From the NCBI GenBank assembly GCA_018902915.1, contig JAHIPS010000068.1, forward strand, positions 1 through 39,921: 39,921 nucleotides of DNA, given 5' to 3'. Made by a program: the position numbers and the translations under genes. The notes beneath the pieces were generated by a model. That model saw nothing but the letters and a program-made list of their open reading frames with translations. It had not been told where the DNA came from and did no database searches. Positions within the stretch are counted from its first letter, which is position 1. Each line of letters starts with the position of its first letter. Below are positions 18,653 through 28,470 of this stretch, piece after piece. The stretch comes from Candidatus Omnitrophota bacterium (GTDB lineage: Bacteria; Omnitrophota; Gorgyraeia; Gorgyraeales; Gorgyraeaceae).

Positions 18653-20497
18653 CTATGTGCTGCTGCGCGATGCCCGGGACGGAACCGGAACAGGCCGGTC
18701 AGTATCCAGATCTAGCCTGGCGCGCCACTCATCAAAATTTATAATAGCATCTATGTAATTAAAAATGCGGGTGGTTTCTGCTTCAGGGGCCTTTTCCGCG
18801 TATCCGCCAAGAACGACCAGCCTGGTCGCCTCTGTAATGTCTTTAAATTCTCTGAACTCGAAAAACACAGGTGGAAATTCTTGTTCTTTAAACCATTCTG
18901 CGTATGCCGGCGTCGGGGTATTATCAAAACGCATCTGCGTAAAGTGTAGAAAAGACCTGATCTCTCTCGTCCTTTCACCCGGATAAGAATCGTCCCAGAT
19001 CCCCTCAAAAAAACTCATAAAATATTTCCTGCCTGTAAGATTATCAACGATAATGTTTGCAACATGCCTTCCTACATTTAATCTCTTCATTTCAGGGTGC
19101 AAGACCTCTACTAATTGAACCGTTAATCTGTCGCCGTAAAGTTTTTCTATCACATACCTGGTGGCAAAACCGCTTGTCACGCACCCGTAAGGGTAGTCGT
19201 TTACTATCACCTTTTCACTGTCCACTGTAAAACCTGATTTTTCCGTAGTCACCTCGACTATTTTATCCATAATCGGCTGGAATTCTTTTGCAAACTTAAT
19301 TAACCCCTCCTCCACCTCTTGTCCTTTTTCTTGCCCTTTCTTCCTCATTACATAAAAAGCCGAGCCTATGGCCCCTACCGGCACCCTTCTTATACTGAAG
19401 TATTTTTCAAAAAGCGGCGGGTAGGCCCTCTTCTGCGTGGACACAGGTTTGATCTGTGACGCGATTTTTCTGTCGCCGCCGAATTCTTCAACATACCTGT
19501 CAGCCGCGTGGGTAAGCAAATGGACCTCGAAGGCAAACATAAACGTTGTATCTTCTGACGCTGCCCTGCCTAAGAAATCTATGCATTCTTTCTGGTGTGG
19601 GATATCAAGATGATAAAACGCGAGATTGCACACGACTAAATCCGGCTGGTCTTTCAGGACATCGGCCATTAATCCATTATCCCTGACATCCCCGATGGAA
19701 CCCTGCCTGAACTTTATAATGTCCATCAGCCTGGCCCTGTTCTTATTTATTGCCTTGATATGCAGCTTTACTTCTTCAGGCGCATTATAAGCTTCGTACA
19801 GCGTGTGTTCTAAGGTAAACTCCTTTATCTCTTTTATCTCCTTTTCTGCTTTCGGGTCCAACTGCACGTCCTGGATCTCAAGTATTACATCCCTGCCGAA
19901 TACTAATCCAGGGTATTTATTTTTTAACTCGCGCTCTATGGATTCCATCAATGTAGCCCCTATGGAAACAGGATCATACCCGCCTCCCAGCGTGACCAGC
20001 CTTACATATACTGGCTCAGCTCCTTTTCTTGCCTTTATTTTCTGCGCGAGCAGGCCAGACACCATCTTACTGATAAATCTATGCTGTTCCGGGATCCTGT
20101 AAATGTAGGTTTTATTCTTGGGTTTTAAAAATTTGATCAGATAATCGTAGGCTTCTGATTGGGGATTATTTTCGAGGTCTTCAATAAATCTTCCCCAATC
20201 CATGGAGTATACTTTTTTAAAGACTTTGCTTTTCTCCACAGAATTCGTAAAATCTTTTAACTCAAAAGGCCGGATATTATAGTAAGTTAAAGGGCCTGAG
20301 CGGTTCCCTATAAGGGAAATGACTTTTTTTAACCTGCCCATGGCTTCCAGCATACGGACATTGGTATCATCATCCGCGCCTACTTGTAACCGCAGGGCCT
20401 CGCCGGAATACGCGTGGTCAGGCAGCGCCGCGCTCCATAGTATAAATATTAAAGCTATACCAGCTATCTTCCACATTTTCCTCATAATCATGCTCAC
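18653..20497 (-). CDS. Exported protein with CheR-like methyltransferase fold and a C-terminal uncharacterised (possibly transglutaminase-like) domain
   Basis: Signal peptide MRKMWKIAGIALIFILWSAALPDHAYS; VRLVTLGGGYDPVSIGATL...DLVVCNLAFYHLDIPHQKECIDFLGRA; C-terminal YPYGCVTSGFATRYVIEKL...GRHVANIIVDN. Exact start uncertain (GTG/ATG choices). Confidence 0.6.
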   Translation of the reverse strand: MSMIMRKMWKIAGIALIFILWSAALPDHAYSGEALRLQVGADDDTNVRMLEAMGRLKKVISLIGNRSGPLTYYNIRPFELKDFTNSVEKSKVFKKVYSMDWGRFIEDLENNPQSEAYDYLIKFLKPKNKTYIYRIPEQHRFISKMVSGLLAQKIKARKGAEPVYVRLVTLGGGYDPVSIGATLMESIERELKNKYPGLVFGRDVILEIQDVQLDPKAEKEIKEIKEFTLEHTLYEAYNAPEEVKLHIKAINKNRARLMDIIKFRQGSIGDVRDNGLMADVLKDQPDLVVCNLAFYHLDIPHQKECIDFLGRAASEDTTFMFAFEVHLLTHAADRYVEEFGGDRKIASQIKPVSTQKRAYPPLFEKYFSIRRVPVGAIGSAFYVMRKKGQEKGQEVEEGLIKFAKEFQPIMDKIVEVTTEKSGFTVDSEKVIVNDYPYGCVTSGFATRYVIEKLYGDRLTVQLVEVLHPEMKRLNVGRHVANIIVDNLTGRKYFMSFFEGIWDDSYPGERTREIRSFLHFTQMRFDNTPTPAYAEWFKEQEFPPVFFEFREFKDITEATRLVVLGGYAEKAPEAETTRIFNYIDAIINFDEWRARLDLDTDRPVPVPSRASRSST

Positions 20498-20536
20498 TTA
20501 TTTGACAAATCGTGCGTGTCGGATTTGTCAAATAAG
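20497..20536. repeat. Palindromic element (family P, copy 2)
   Basis: CTTATTTGACAAATC-N10-GATTTGTCAAATAAG, 15-bp arms. Confidence 0.9.
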
Positions 20537-20578
20537 GGGAGTAAAGGAGTTTATAAAGTCGTTGGTATTAATGGGCAT

Positions 20579-20604
20579 AAAAAGGCCATATTTCCCATGG
20601 CCTT
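20579..20604 (-). terminator. Rho-independent terminator after the GT4 gene
   Basis: Minus strand GGCCAT-GGGAAAT-ATGGCC-TTTTT. Confidence 0.65.
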
Positions 20605-20653
20605 GCCCCTGTTTTTACTATAAAGATATTATATCAGATTACACGGACTAAGT

Positions 20654-21838
20654 CTATACTAATTTCCTGTAGACATCCAGCGTGTTTCTCGTTACGATCT
20701 TTTTGGTGTAATGCTGTTCTACCAACTGCCTGCCTGTGCTGCCAAGACGGTCATGCAGCTCTTTGTTACTGATAAGCTGGATCACCCTTGAGGCAAGCGC
20801 TTCAAAGTCTCTTATGGGCACTACGAACCCATTGATGCCGTCTTTTATGATCTCCGGCATGCCCCCTGTCTCAGTCACTACAATTGGCTTTGCTGAAGAA
20901 AGCGCCTCGAGCATGGTAAGTCCGAAAGGCTCGGAAGCCGAGGAAGGATAAACACAGACATCTGAGGCAGCGTAAAGTTTCGGCATATCCTTAAGATCAA
21001 AGGAATCTATCAGGACATTCTTTCTCATATTGAAAAAATCAACTAAATCTACCATGTAGGCAATGTCTTTTTGCTGGCTCTGCGCCCAGTCTATGATATT
21101 CTTTGTGCCTGCGAGTATCAATATCACGTTTGGGATCCTCTCCCTTATACGCCTGAGCGCCTTTATGCTCACATCGCAGCCCTTGGCAAGCCCCATCCTG
21201 GCAGGGTGAAATATTACTTTTTTATTTTTTAACTGCGGGTATTTTTTGAATATGCTTTTATACTGGATCCCAGGGCTGTAAAGATCCTCGTCTATGCCAT
21301 GGTGGACAACTGTGATTTTTTTATGCGAAACGCCTACACCTATGAGCTCCCTTTTTATAAAATGACTTACAGCTATAATGTGACCCCATTTTATATTCCT
21401 CGTAAGATCCAAAAATAAATTATCATCCCAGACATTGTGCGCGGTCAATACCAGCGGCGCGCCGAATTTCTTTGAAAGCATTGCCAGGGTCCTTGTGTGC
21501 GACTTTGAAAAATAGTGCATGTTATGACAATGGATAATATCTGGCCTGGTGCGTTTTAAAAAACCAGTAAACACCCTCTCAGTTTCGCTCAATAACCCAT
21601 TAAGCCCTCTTTTGGCAAGCCAGTTCAGGTCCATTATAGGTGTCCTGTAAATACCCACGCCTTTATATTTATCTACCACCTTTGCGCCTTCTGCTACCCC
21701 TGTCAGAAGATCTACCTTATGCCCCATCCTGACCATTTCAGGCAATAAAATCGTAAGGTGCGTCTCTACGCCTCCTATCATAGGAGGGAATCCCCAGTGA
21801 AGCTGCACTATTTTTAATGGTCTATTTTTCTTTGCCAT
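20654..21838 (-). CDS. GT4-family glycosyltransferase
   Basis: KIVQLHWGFPPMIGGVETHLTILLPEM...HCHNMHYFS...SEPFGLTMLEALSSAKPIVVTETGGMPEII. Confidence 0.92.
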   Translation of the reverse strand: MAKKNRPLKIVQLHWGFPPMIGGVETHLTILLPEMVRMGHKVDLLTGVAEGAKVVDKYKGVGIYRTPIMDLNWLAKRGLNGLLSETERVFTGFLKRTRPDIIHCHNMHYFSKSHTRTLAMLSKKFGAPLVLTAHNVWDDNLFLDLTRNIKWGHIIAVSHFIKRELIGVGVSHKKITVVHHGIDEDLYSPGIQYKSIFKKYPQLKNKKVIFHPARMGLAKGCDVSIKALRRIRERIPNVILILAGTKNIIDWAQSQQKDIAYMVDLVDFFNMRKNVLIDSFDLKDMPKLYAASDVCVYPSSASEPFGLTMLEALSSAKPIVVTETGGMPEIIKDGINGFVVPIRDFEALASRVIQLISNKELHDRLGSTGRQLVEQHYTKKIVTRNTLDVYRKLV

Positions 21839-21840
21839 GG

Positions 21841-24144
21841 TTATCCGCCTCTCTTCCTGATAAAACTATAAGGTTTATTCGCCTCTATTCTACTAAGGGC
21901 GTTATAGACCTTTATTTTTAAGCTATCTCTTCTCTTTGAATAAAATTGCAGCCTAAGCCTGGTATGATTAATAGCTATTTTTAAATTGTACCCCTGCCAT
22001 TTTAGACAAAAAGAAACTTCTTTCCAGCCATCAGGCAGTCTGGGGTTGATGGAAAGCGTCTCATTCAATATCTTTATGCCCGCAAAGCCATGTATCACTG
22101 CCTGCCACGTCACGCCCAGTGATGCAGCGTGCATACCGTCACTGGTATTGCCGTATAAAAGCGTGAGGTCCATATTTGCCGCCACTTCAAAATATTTATA
22201 AGCCGCATCAATATCGCCTATCTCTACAGCCATGGCCGCGTGTACTGCCGCGCTCAGGCTGGACTTATGCACAGTGCGCTTGAGGTAATAATAAAAATTC
22301 TTTTCCTTTGTCTTTAGATCAAAATTATCCGAGAGAAGGTATAAAAGCATCACGACATCAGCCTGTTTCACGAGCTGGGTCTTGCCTATATCCTTTAATT
22401 TTATACTCTTTGGAATCGGCGGAATCGGATGCCTCTTAAGGTTTTTTAGCTCCACCTTTTTCTTTCTAAAATACCCGTCAAATTGCTCTATCAGGCCGTT
22501 TCTTTTGACATTAAGCACTATCTTTGGCACGATCTTTTTCCATTCCACGACCTCGCTATTTTTTAAACCTATCTTTTTTGAGAGCCGTTTGTATTCCATG
22601 GGATAACGCCTCTTCATCTTCTGGTGCATACCATAGCCTACGAGCAGGTTAAACCTCGCCATGCAATTCGTGTAGGCGTTATTATCAACGTCCTCGTGAA
22701 ACTCGTCCGGCCCGATCACATGTTTTATCTCGTATTTTTTGAGTTTTGAATTATATTCCACCCTTGATGCCCAGAATCTCGCTGTTTCAAAGATCACCTC
22801 AAATCCGTGCTTAAGCATAAATCTTATATCCTGTGTGGCGACATAATAGTGATAGACCGCGTACGCGACATCAGCTGTAATGTGATGCTCCATTTCGTGC
22901 GTGCGGATATGTATGAGCGAACCGTCAAAATTCTTTGCCCACGCGGGCGTAGTCTCTTCCCCTGTATCAGCTGACTCCCATGGAAACATCGCGCCTTTAA
23001 AGCCACGGCTTTCAGCTATGCGGCGCGCGGCATCCAGGCGGTTATACCTGTAAAGAAGCATGTTCTTCGCGACCTTTGGCCTGTTATACAGAAAAAATGG
23101 GAGTATGAATATAGCCGCATCCCAGAAGATATGGCCGCGGTATCCTTCGCCGCTCAATGTCTTGGCTCCTATGCTGGATTCGCCATTAGCCTCGCGGCCG
23201 CATATAAGAAGATGGTACAGGTTAAAGTGAAGCGCTTTTTCGTCCTTTGGAGCGCCCTTTATTCTGATTTCAGACGCCTGCCATAATTTCTCCCATGACA
23301 CGACATGCTCATGGAGTATCCTCTCAAAGCCCATGTTTGCGCTTTTCTTGAGAAACCCCTTTACAACCGGCTTTATCTTTTTCGCGTTTTTATCATAGGA
23401 TGTGAATATGGAGAAGATAGTGGTCACGCAGGCGGTCTGGTTTTTCTTCAGCTTGATCTGCGTGGTAACGTGTCTTGCAAAACGATTGGAAGAGCCTTTT
23501 TCAATGATCATGGACTTGCCGTAAGCGACAAGGATATCTTTTTCAAGCGTCCTCACTGCCAGGTATTCGCCTGTGTCAAACTGGGACACATCCTCTATCC
23601 TGAAATGTTTCTTGTTTCCCTCTGTGAGAAAGCCCACGTTGGTCACAGACAGATCCAGCAGGTTCCCCACTGTAAAACTCGCCTGCTCGTCAAGCGGCGT
23701 TATATAGACCCGCATGGCGATAATATGTTTATTTCGCATGCTGACAAACCGCATGGACTGGTAGTCAAACCTTTTTTTATGGCTGTTCTGGTAGATCGTG
23801 CGCCTGGTCAAAAGCCCGTGTTTCATATCCAGCACTCTTTCGTGCTCCATGATATCCATTGTGCCTGCGCCCAGCCGTTCCCCGCCCGCTGTTATCCTTA
23901 GATTAATGGGGTTAGGCAGGTTCACGAGCTCTGTTACCTGCGCGCCTGTTTTGTCATAGAGCCCTGCTATATACGTGCCTGGCCTGGCGTCAAAAGGCAC
24001 TTCTTCCAATATGCCGCGGCTTCCGATAAAACCATTCCCGAGCGCGAACTGGCTCTCCCTGGAAGACTGCATCTTTTTATTCCATTTGTTTTCCTTTAAA
24101 AGCCATTTATCCTCAGATATGTATTTAGCAAAATGGTCTTTCAT
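21841..24144 (-). CDS. Glycoside hydrolase family 65 disaccharide phosphorylase
   Basis: VIGPDEFHEDVDNNAYTNCMARFNL catalytic region; GNGFIGSRGILEE N-terminal domain. Start set at MKDHFAKY; upstream part of the track ORF is repeat-derived. Confidence 0.92.
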   Translation of the reverse strand: MKDHFAKYISEDKWLLKENKWNKKMQSSRESQFALGNGFIGSRGILEEVPFDARPGTYIAGLYDKTGAQVTELVNLPNPINLRITAGGERLGAGTMDIMEHERVLDMKHGLLTRRTIYQNSHKKRFDYQSMRFVSMRNKHIIAMRVYITPLDEQASFTVGNLLDLSVTNVGFLTEGNKKHFRIEDVSQFDTGEYLAVRTLEKDILVAYGKSMIIEKGSSNRFARHVTTQIKLKKNQTACVTTIFSIFTSYDKNAKKIKPVVKGFLKKSANMGFERILHEHVVSWEKLWQASEIRIKGAPKDEKALHFNLYHLLICGREANGESSIGAKTLSGEGYRGHIFWDAAIFILPFFLYNRPKVAKNMLLYRYNRLDAARRIAESRGFKGAMFPWESADTGEETTPAWAKNFDGSLIHIRTHEMEHHITADVAYAVYHYYVATQDIRFMLKHGFEVIFETARFWASRVEYNSKLKKYEIKHVIGPDEFHEDVDNNAYTNCMARFNLLVGYGMHQKMKRRYPMEYKRLSKKIGLKNSEVVEWKKIVPKIVLNVKRNGLIEQFDGYFRKKKVELKNLKRHPIPPIPKSIKLKDIGKTQLVKQADVVMLLYLLSDNFDLKTKEKNFYYYLKRTVHKSSLSAAVHAAMAVEIGDIDAAYKYFEVAANMDLTLLYGNTSDGMHAASLGVTWQAVIHGFAGIKILNETLSINPRLPDGWKEVSFCLKWQGYNLKIAINHTRLRLQFYSKRRDSLKIKVYNALSRIEANKPYSFIRKRGG

Positions 24145-24155
24145 GTCGCCTCGAT

Positions 24156-24230
24156 TGTCATTGCGAGCGAAGCGAAGCAATCTCAAAAATCATGAGATTG
24201 CTTCGGCCGCTTTGCGGCCTCGCAATGACA
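24156..24230. repeat. REP-like long inverted repeat (TGTCATTGCGAGCGAAGCGAAGCAATCTC family)
   Basis: Outer arms TGTCATTGCGA/TCGCAATGACA and inner arms GAAGCAATCTC/GAGATTGCTTC. Confidence 0.92.
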
Positions 24231-24238
24231 GAGTTGCG

Positions 24239-24886
24239 TTAAAATAACTTTTTTATCGCCTCTAAATTCGTTTCACCCAGATCCCCTACTACCAGATCCG
24301 CCTTTTTTAATCTCTCTGGCTTTCCATACCTGTCAATGCCCACGCACCTCATGCCAGCCCTTTTAGCTGCCTCTACGCCTAAAACAGCGTCTTCAAATAC
24401 AACGCATCCAGCTGGCTCCGCAGCCATTCTTTCCGCGGCCATAAAAAATACCTGGGGATCCGGCTTCCCCTTAGTAACATCATTGCCAGTGATGATAACG
24501 TCAAAAAGCTCTACCAGCCCGACTTTCCTGAGTATTGACAGGCAATTCTTACTGGAAGATATCACGCCCCTTTTTATCTTTTCTTTTTTAAGCGCTTTGA
24601 CTAAATCCACTGTAGTACTATACACGGGGATATCCTCGCTATTAAGATATTCCAGGAAATATACCTGCTTTTTATCAGCTGCCTTTTTCAATTCCTCATC
24701 GCTTAAATCACTCAATATTGCCCTTGCGCCGTCTGTCCTGGGAATACCGTCCACCTTCTCTTTGTAATCTTCAAAGGTAAACTTCTTCCCATATTCAGAA
24801 AACATCCCCTGCCATGCCTTAAAATGAAGCGGCACAGTATTTACTATCACGCCATCAAGATCAAATATCGCTGCCTGCATGATCAC
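24239..24886 (-). CDS. Beta-phosphoglucomutase-like HAD hydrolase
   Basis: [27 protein letters not shown]...GVISSSKN...GKPDPQVF...[24 protein letters not shown]. Confidence 0.93.
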   Translation of the reverse strand: MIMQAAIFDLDGVIVNTVPLHFKAWQGMFSEYGKKFTFEDYKEKVDGIPRTDGARAILSDLSDEELKKAADKKQVYFLEYLNSEDIPVYSTTVDLVKALKKEKIKRGVISSSKNCLSILRKVGLVELFDVIITGNDVTKGKPDPQVFFMAAERMAAEPAGCVVFEDAVLGVEAAKRAGMRCVGIDRYGKPERLKKADLVVGDLGETNLEAIKKLF

Positions 24887-25335
24887 TTCCCTTCATTCAA
24901 TTGAGATGTGCAAAGCGGACACCTCGTTGCCTTGATCGATATGCTTGAAAAACAATGCGGACAGGACTTCTGGGTAGGCGCTATTGATCCCGTGTCTTCT
25001 TTTCTTCGCAGACTATTTATCTGCCTGACCAGCAAAAAAATGCATATGGCCACCACGAGAAATGAAATGACGTTATTTATAAAAATACCATAATTTATCG
25101 TGGCTGCGCCTGCTGCCTTTGCCTCTGTCAGGGAATTATACGCCCCTCCGGTAAGATTTACATATAGACTCGAAAAATCTATCTTCCCTGTAATAAGTCC
25201 TATGGGGGGCATTATTATATCCGAGACCAATGAGTTTACTATCTTTCCAAATGCCGCTCCAATAAGAATACCTACTGCCATATCTACGACATTGCCGCGC
25301 ACCGCGAATTCCTTAAATTCCTGTATGATCTTCAT
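24883..25335 (-). CDS. mscL: Large-conductance mechanosensitive channel with C-terminal zinc ribbon
   Basis: [47 protein letters not shown]...[22 protein letters not shown]. Confidence 0.96.
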   Translation of the reverse strand: MKIIQEFKEFAVRGNVVDMAVGILIGAAFGKIVNSLVSDIIMPPIGLITGKIDFSSLYVNLTGGAYNSLTEAKAAGAATINYGIFINNVISFLVVAICIFLLVRQINSLRRKEDTGSIAPTQKSCPHCFSSISIKATRCPLCTSQLNEGK

Positions 25336-25521
25336 TTTAACCACCTCTCGCAATGTATTTTATCATAAAGGACGTACGGATAGTACTATTATTTTCTCTT
25401 CTGGAATGAGCCGTTGAACGTGCGGAAAAAACTTCCGTGAGGGGCTAATGGAAAGATGGCATGTTCGCTCGCGAACCTCATATCCTCTAAGGAATCAAAA
25501 ACGGCGTCAATGCCTCCAGAC

Positions 25522-26463
25522 TCATCTCACACCTGATTCGTTAAATATCAGCGCTGGCTTATAGGCGTCCAGCGTGACAGAAACACCGAACGGCAATGTC
25601 ACATTCAGTTCCCCTGGAACCTTATGCCCTGAAGGAAACCCGTATATGATCGGGACCTTTACATCGCTAAGTATATTACATAAAACGTTTTTTATATTAT
25701 GTTTTTTGCCGGAGCGGTCTATACAGCCAAGCATCCTGCCAAGCACCATGCCTTTTATCTTCCTCAATTTTCCCGCAAGTTTAAAATGCATCAGATAATG
25801 GTCTATGGTCTCCAGGTCTTCTCCCACGTCCTCTAGAAAAAGTATCTTGTTGTCCGTATTTATGTCATACGGTGTGCCTATGGCGTTTACTAAAAGCGAC
25901 ATGTTGCCGCCTACCAGAATGCCGCTCCCTCTGCCGGATCTTATGGTTTTTATCGTCGGAAATCTTTCTTCTCCCGGCGAAGCAGGGTCTGTGATCGCCT
26001 TCAGTAAATGATGCAGTGTGACGCTATTCATGTTTTCGTGTATCTCTCCTGCCACGACTGGACCGTGGAACACGACCATCCTTCCCACCTTATAAAGATA
26101 GGAAAGGAGTATGGTTATGTCGCTATAGCCGATAAATATCTTCGGGTTTCTTCTTATGATATGCTTGTTCAGGTACGGGATAGTCCTTATCGAGCCGTAT
26201 CCTGCCTTTGCGCAGAATATCGCCTTGACGGATTTATCCGCGAACATGCGGTTTATCTGGCCTGCCCTTTCCCTGTCATAGCCGGCCATTGACCAGTATC
26301 TTGAGAAAATAGAACGTTCAAACTTTACCCTGAAGCCCAGGGTCCTCAGCTTATTCACGCCCTGCCTGAACTTATGCTGGTCAAAGCTCCATGCGGGCGC
26401 GACTATCCCGACCGTATCGCCTTTATTCAGACGCATAGGTTTTCTTGGTTTATATGCTCTCAT
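25522..26463 (-). CDS. S66-family LD-carboxypeptidase / MccF-like serine peptidase
   Basis: GDTVGIVAPA; AKAGYGSIRTIPYL; FIGYSDITILLSYL (Ser); FLEDVGED (Glu); FPSGHKVPG (His). Confidence 0.92.
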   Translation of the reverse strand: MRAYKPRKPMRLNKGDTVGIVAPAWSFDQHKFRQGVNKLRTLGFRVKFERSIFSRYWSMAGYDRERAGQINRMFADKSVKAIFCAKAGYGSIRTIPYLNKHIIRRNPKIFIGYSDITILLSYLYKVGRMVVFHGPVVAGEIHENMNSVTLHHLLKAITDPASPGEERFPTIKTIRSGRGSGILVGGNMSLLVNAIGTPYDINTDNKILFLEDVGEDLETIDHYLMHFKLAGKLRKIKGMVLGRMLGCIDRSGKKHNIKNVLCNILSDVKVPIIYGFPSGHKVPGELNVTLPFGVSVTLDAYKPALIFNESGVR

Positions 26464-27439
26464 CTTCTATATTCGCTTTGGCAAGCCATATGGTACGATT
26501 TATGCTCGAAGCCAGGCCTTTCTGCGCCCTCCACGCTATTTCCACGATCCTCTCAGCCACATGCTCTACCACTTCTGCGACAGGTCCTCTACCGACCTTC
26601 TCGGAACGCACGCAGAGCTCTGGCTGGTCATTTACATAATCTATGACCAGAAATCTCCTGTCCTTGCCCTTGCCTGTCACAGCGATCTCTGTCGTGAAAA
26701 AATCCATATCTGTTATGCGGGCTATCTCGGATGTAATCCTGGCGAGCGGCAGAAGCTTATGGTTGTACATCTCCCTGAGCGTGACATGCCAGTACCCGCC
26801 GTTTTCAGTATTCCACCAGCACGGTATTATCTCGCCAAACAGAAAATACACCCTGAACCAGCCCTGTTTTTCCCCGAGAGGCACCGGCTCTATCTTTTCC
26901 TGCAATAAAAAGTTGTCGCCCCTGTTAAAGTGCCTTGCCTGCGCTATGTCATTGATGGTGTCTGTCGCGTTCTTTACCACGCCTTTTTGTCCAAATCCTG
27001 AGGCCGGTTTTATAATAAACGGCGCTCCCAGCTTTTTTATCTCTTCTTTTGTCAGCGTAAAATCATCCGGCTCCCAGTTGCGCACCACTATCGTATAAGG
27101 CACAGGTATCTTTGCCCTGACCAGATCATAGTGGGCGACTGACTTGTTGGACGCCTGCCTGGCATCATCAGGATCGCACACCACCCAGCCGTCAATATCC
27201 TTTACAGCGTAACAGAGCCGGGCGAACGGGTCGCTTTTATCGTCGTAATTCGCCTCGTTATCCAGGAGAAATCTTATCTTAAGCCTTCCCTTTTCAAGAT
27301 CCTCTATCACGCGCGATACATTATTGCCGGAGACCAGGAGAAACCTCATCTTTTTCAGGCCGCACTCTCTCCTCACCCATTTGACAAACGGTTCTTTTGC
27401 CCCGCTGTTCCACGCCAACGCGAAATCGTATGTCTTCAT
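26450..27439 (-). CDS. ATP-grasp ligase
   Basis: KKLGAPFIIKPASGFGQKGVV; LLQEKIEPV; FLVIDYVNDQPEL ATP-grasp pattern. Confidence 0.8.
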   Translation of the reverse strand: MKTYDFALAWNSGAKEPFVKWVRRECGLKKMRFLLVSGNNVSRVIEDLEKGRLKIRFLLDNEANYDDKSDPFARLCYAVKDIDGWVVCDPDDARQASNKSVAHYDLVRAKIPVPYTIVVRNWEPDDFTLTKEEIKKLGAPFIIKPASGFGQKGVVKNATDTINDIAQARHFNRGDNFLLQEKIEPVPLGEKQGWFRVYFLFGEIIPCWWNTENGGYWHVTLREMYNHKLLPLARITSEIARITDMDFFTTEIAVTGKGKDRRFLVIDYVNDQPELCVRSEKVGRGPVAEVVEHVAERIVEIAWRAQKGLASSINRTIWLAKANIEDESI

Positions 27440-28470
27440 GACCCCATTGCCTCCACTGATTTTTTCTTTACTTCTCTGATCCCATATCGTGAAAACGCGC
27501 TGTTGAGTATTGAAATAACGAGCTCCTCATACGCGATCTTATTTTTTCGCGCCATGATGGCCAGGTCCCCGTATTCAGGCGACAGACCAGGCAGCGGGTT
27601 TATCTCCAGGAGGTACGGGTCATTGTATTCGGATATCCTGAAATCTATCCTTGATACGTCCCTGCAGCCGAATTCCCTGTATGCCATCAGGGCAAAGCGT
27701 CTTATCTGTGTCTCCAGGACATTGTGTATTCTGGGAGGAGATTCATAATCCACAAGATTCTCCCAGTCCCTCTTTACTTCCAGCGAATAGAAAAAATCCT
27801 CGCCCGGATGCTTCTTATTCACTATCTCCATTAAAGCCATGACCTTTGGAAATTCGTTGCCGATAACACCCACTGTTATTTCCCTTCCTTTTATATATTC
27901 CTCTACCAGCACCGGCTGGTTAGGATATTTTTTAAAAAGTATTTTTATGTTTTTTTTCAGGCCGTGTTTATCCAGCGCCTTTGACGAATTATACACGCCT
28001 TTACTTGAGCCTTCCCACGCGGGTTTTGTTATAACAGGGTATTCCAGCCTGTCCTCCGCATCCTTTATATCCTCTATCTTTCTGACCACATAGTAAGCCG
28101 GGGTGGGGATCTTCGCGGCATGGAGAAGTTTTTTAGTCACTATTTTATCCAGGGTCATGCCCAGCGTCAGGGGGTCGGACCCGGAATAAGGGATGTTAAA
28201 CGCTTCGAGCACTGAAGGCACGAATGATTCGCGGTTCCTGCCATAATAACCCTCGGCGATATTGAATACAAAGTCTATCTTTTCCTTCTTTAATCTATCC
28301 GCCATGTCCAACCTGGCGCCCAGCATGGCTGTCTTGAAACCGTATTTCTCGAATATTAGAGAGAGCGCGTCTATTGTCTTTCGCGAATCAAACTCCTCGT
28401 TGAACTCATTGTTCATTATTGAAAGGGGCGAAACCTCGTCCTTTAGATTATAGGTCAGGCCTATTTTCAT
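27436..28470 (-). CDS. ATP-grasp ligase, D-Ala-D-Ala-ligase-like
   Basis: FNIAEGYYGRNRESFVPSVLEAFNIPYSGSDPLTLGMTLDKIVTKKLL; YPVITKPAWEGSSKGV; LVEEYIKGREITVGVIG; DPYLLEINPLPGLSPEYGDLA. Confidence 0.9.
   Translation of the reverse strand: MKIGLTYNLKDEVSPLSIMNNEFNEEFDSRKTIDALSLIFEKYGFKTAMLGARLDMADRLKKEKIDFVFNIAEGYYGRNRESFVPSVLEAFNIPYSGSDPLTLGMTLDKIVTKKLLHAAKIPTPAYYVVRKIEDIKDAEDRLEYPVITKPAWEGSSKGVYNSSKALDKHGLKKNIKILFKKYPNQPVLVEEYIKGREITVGVIGNEFPKVMALMEIVNKKHPGEDFFYSLEVKRDWENLVDYESPPRIHNVLETQIRRFALMAYREFGCRDVSRIDFRISEYNDPYLLEINPLPGLSPEYGDLAIMARKNKIAYEELVISILNSAFSRYGIREVKKKSVEAMGS

Noticed and set aside
23305-23901. 198-aa plus-strand ORF
   Set aside because: Antisense to the GH65 coding region, no family signal.
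25366-25521. Possible small minus-strand ORF after the S66 gene (..DESGGIDAVFDSLEDMRFASEHAIFPLAPHGSFFRTFNGSFQKRK)
   Set aside because: Only internal ATG with badly spaced RBS; no motif; could be chance.
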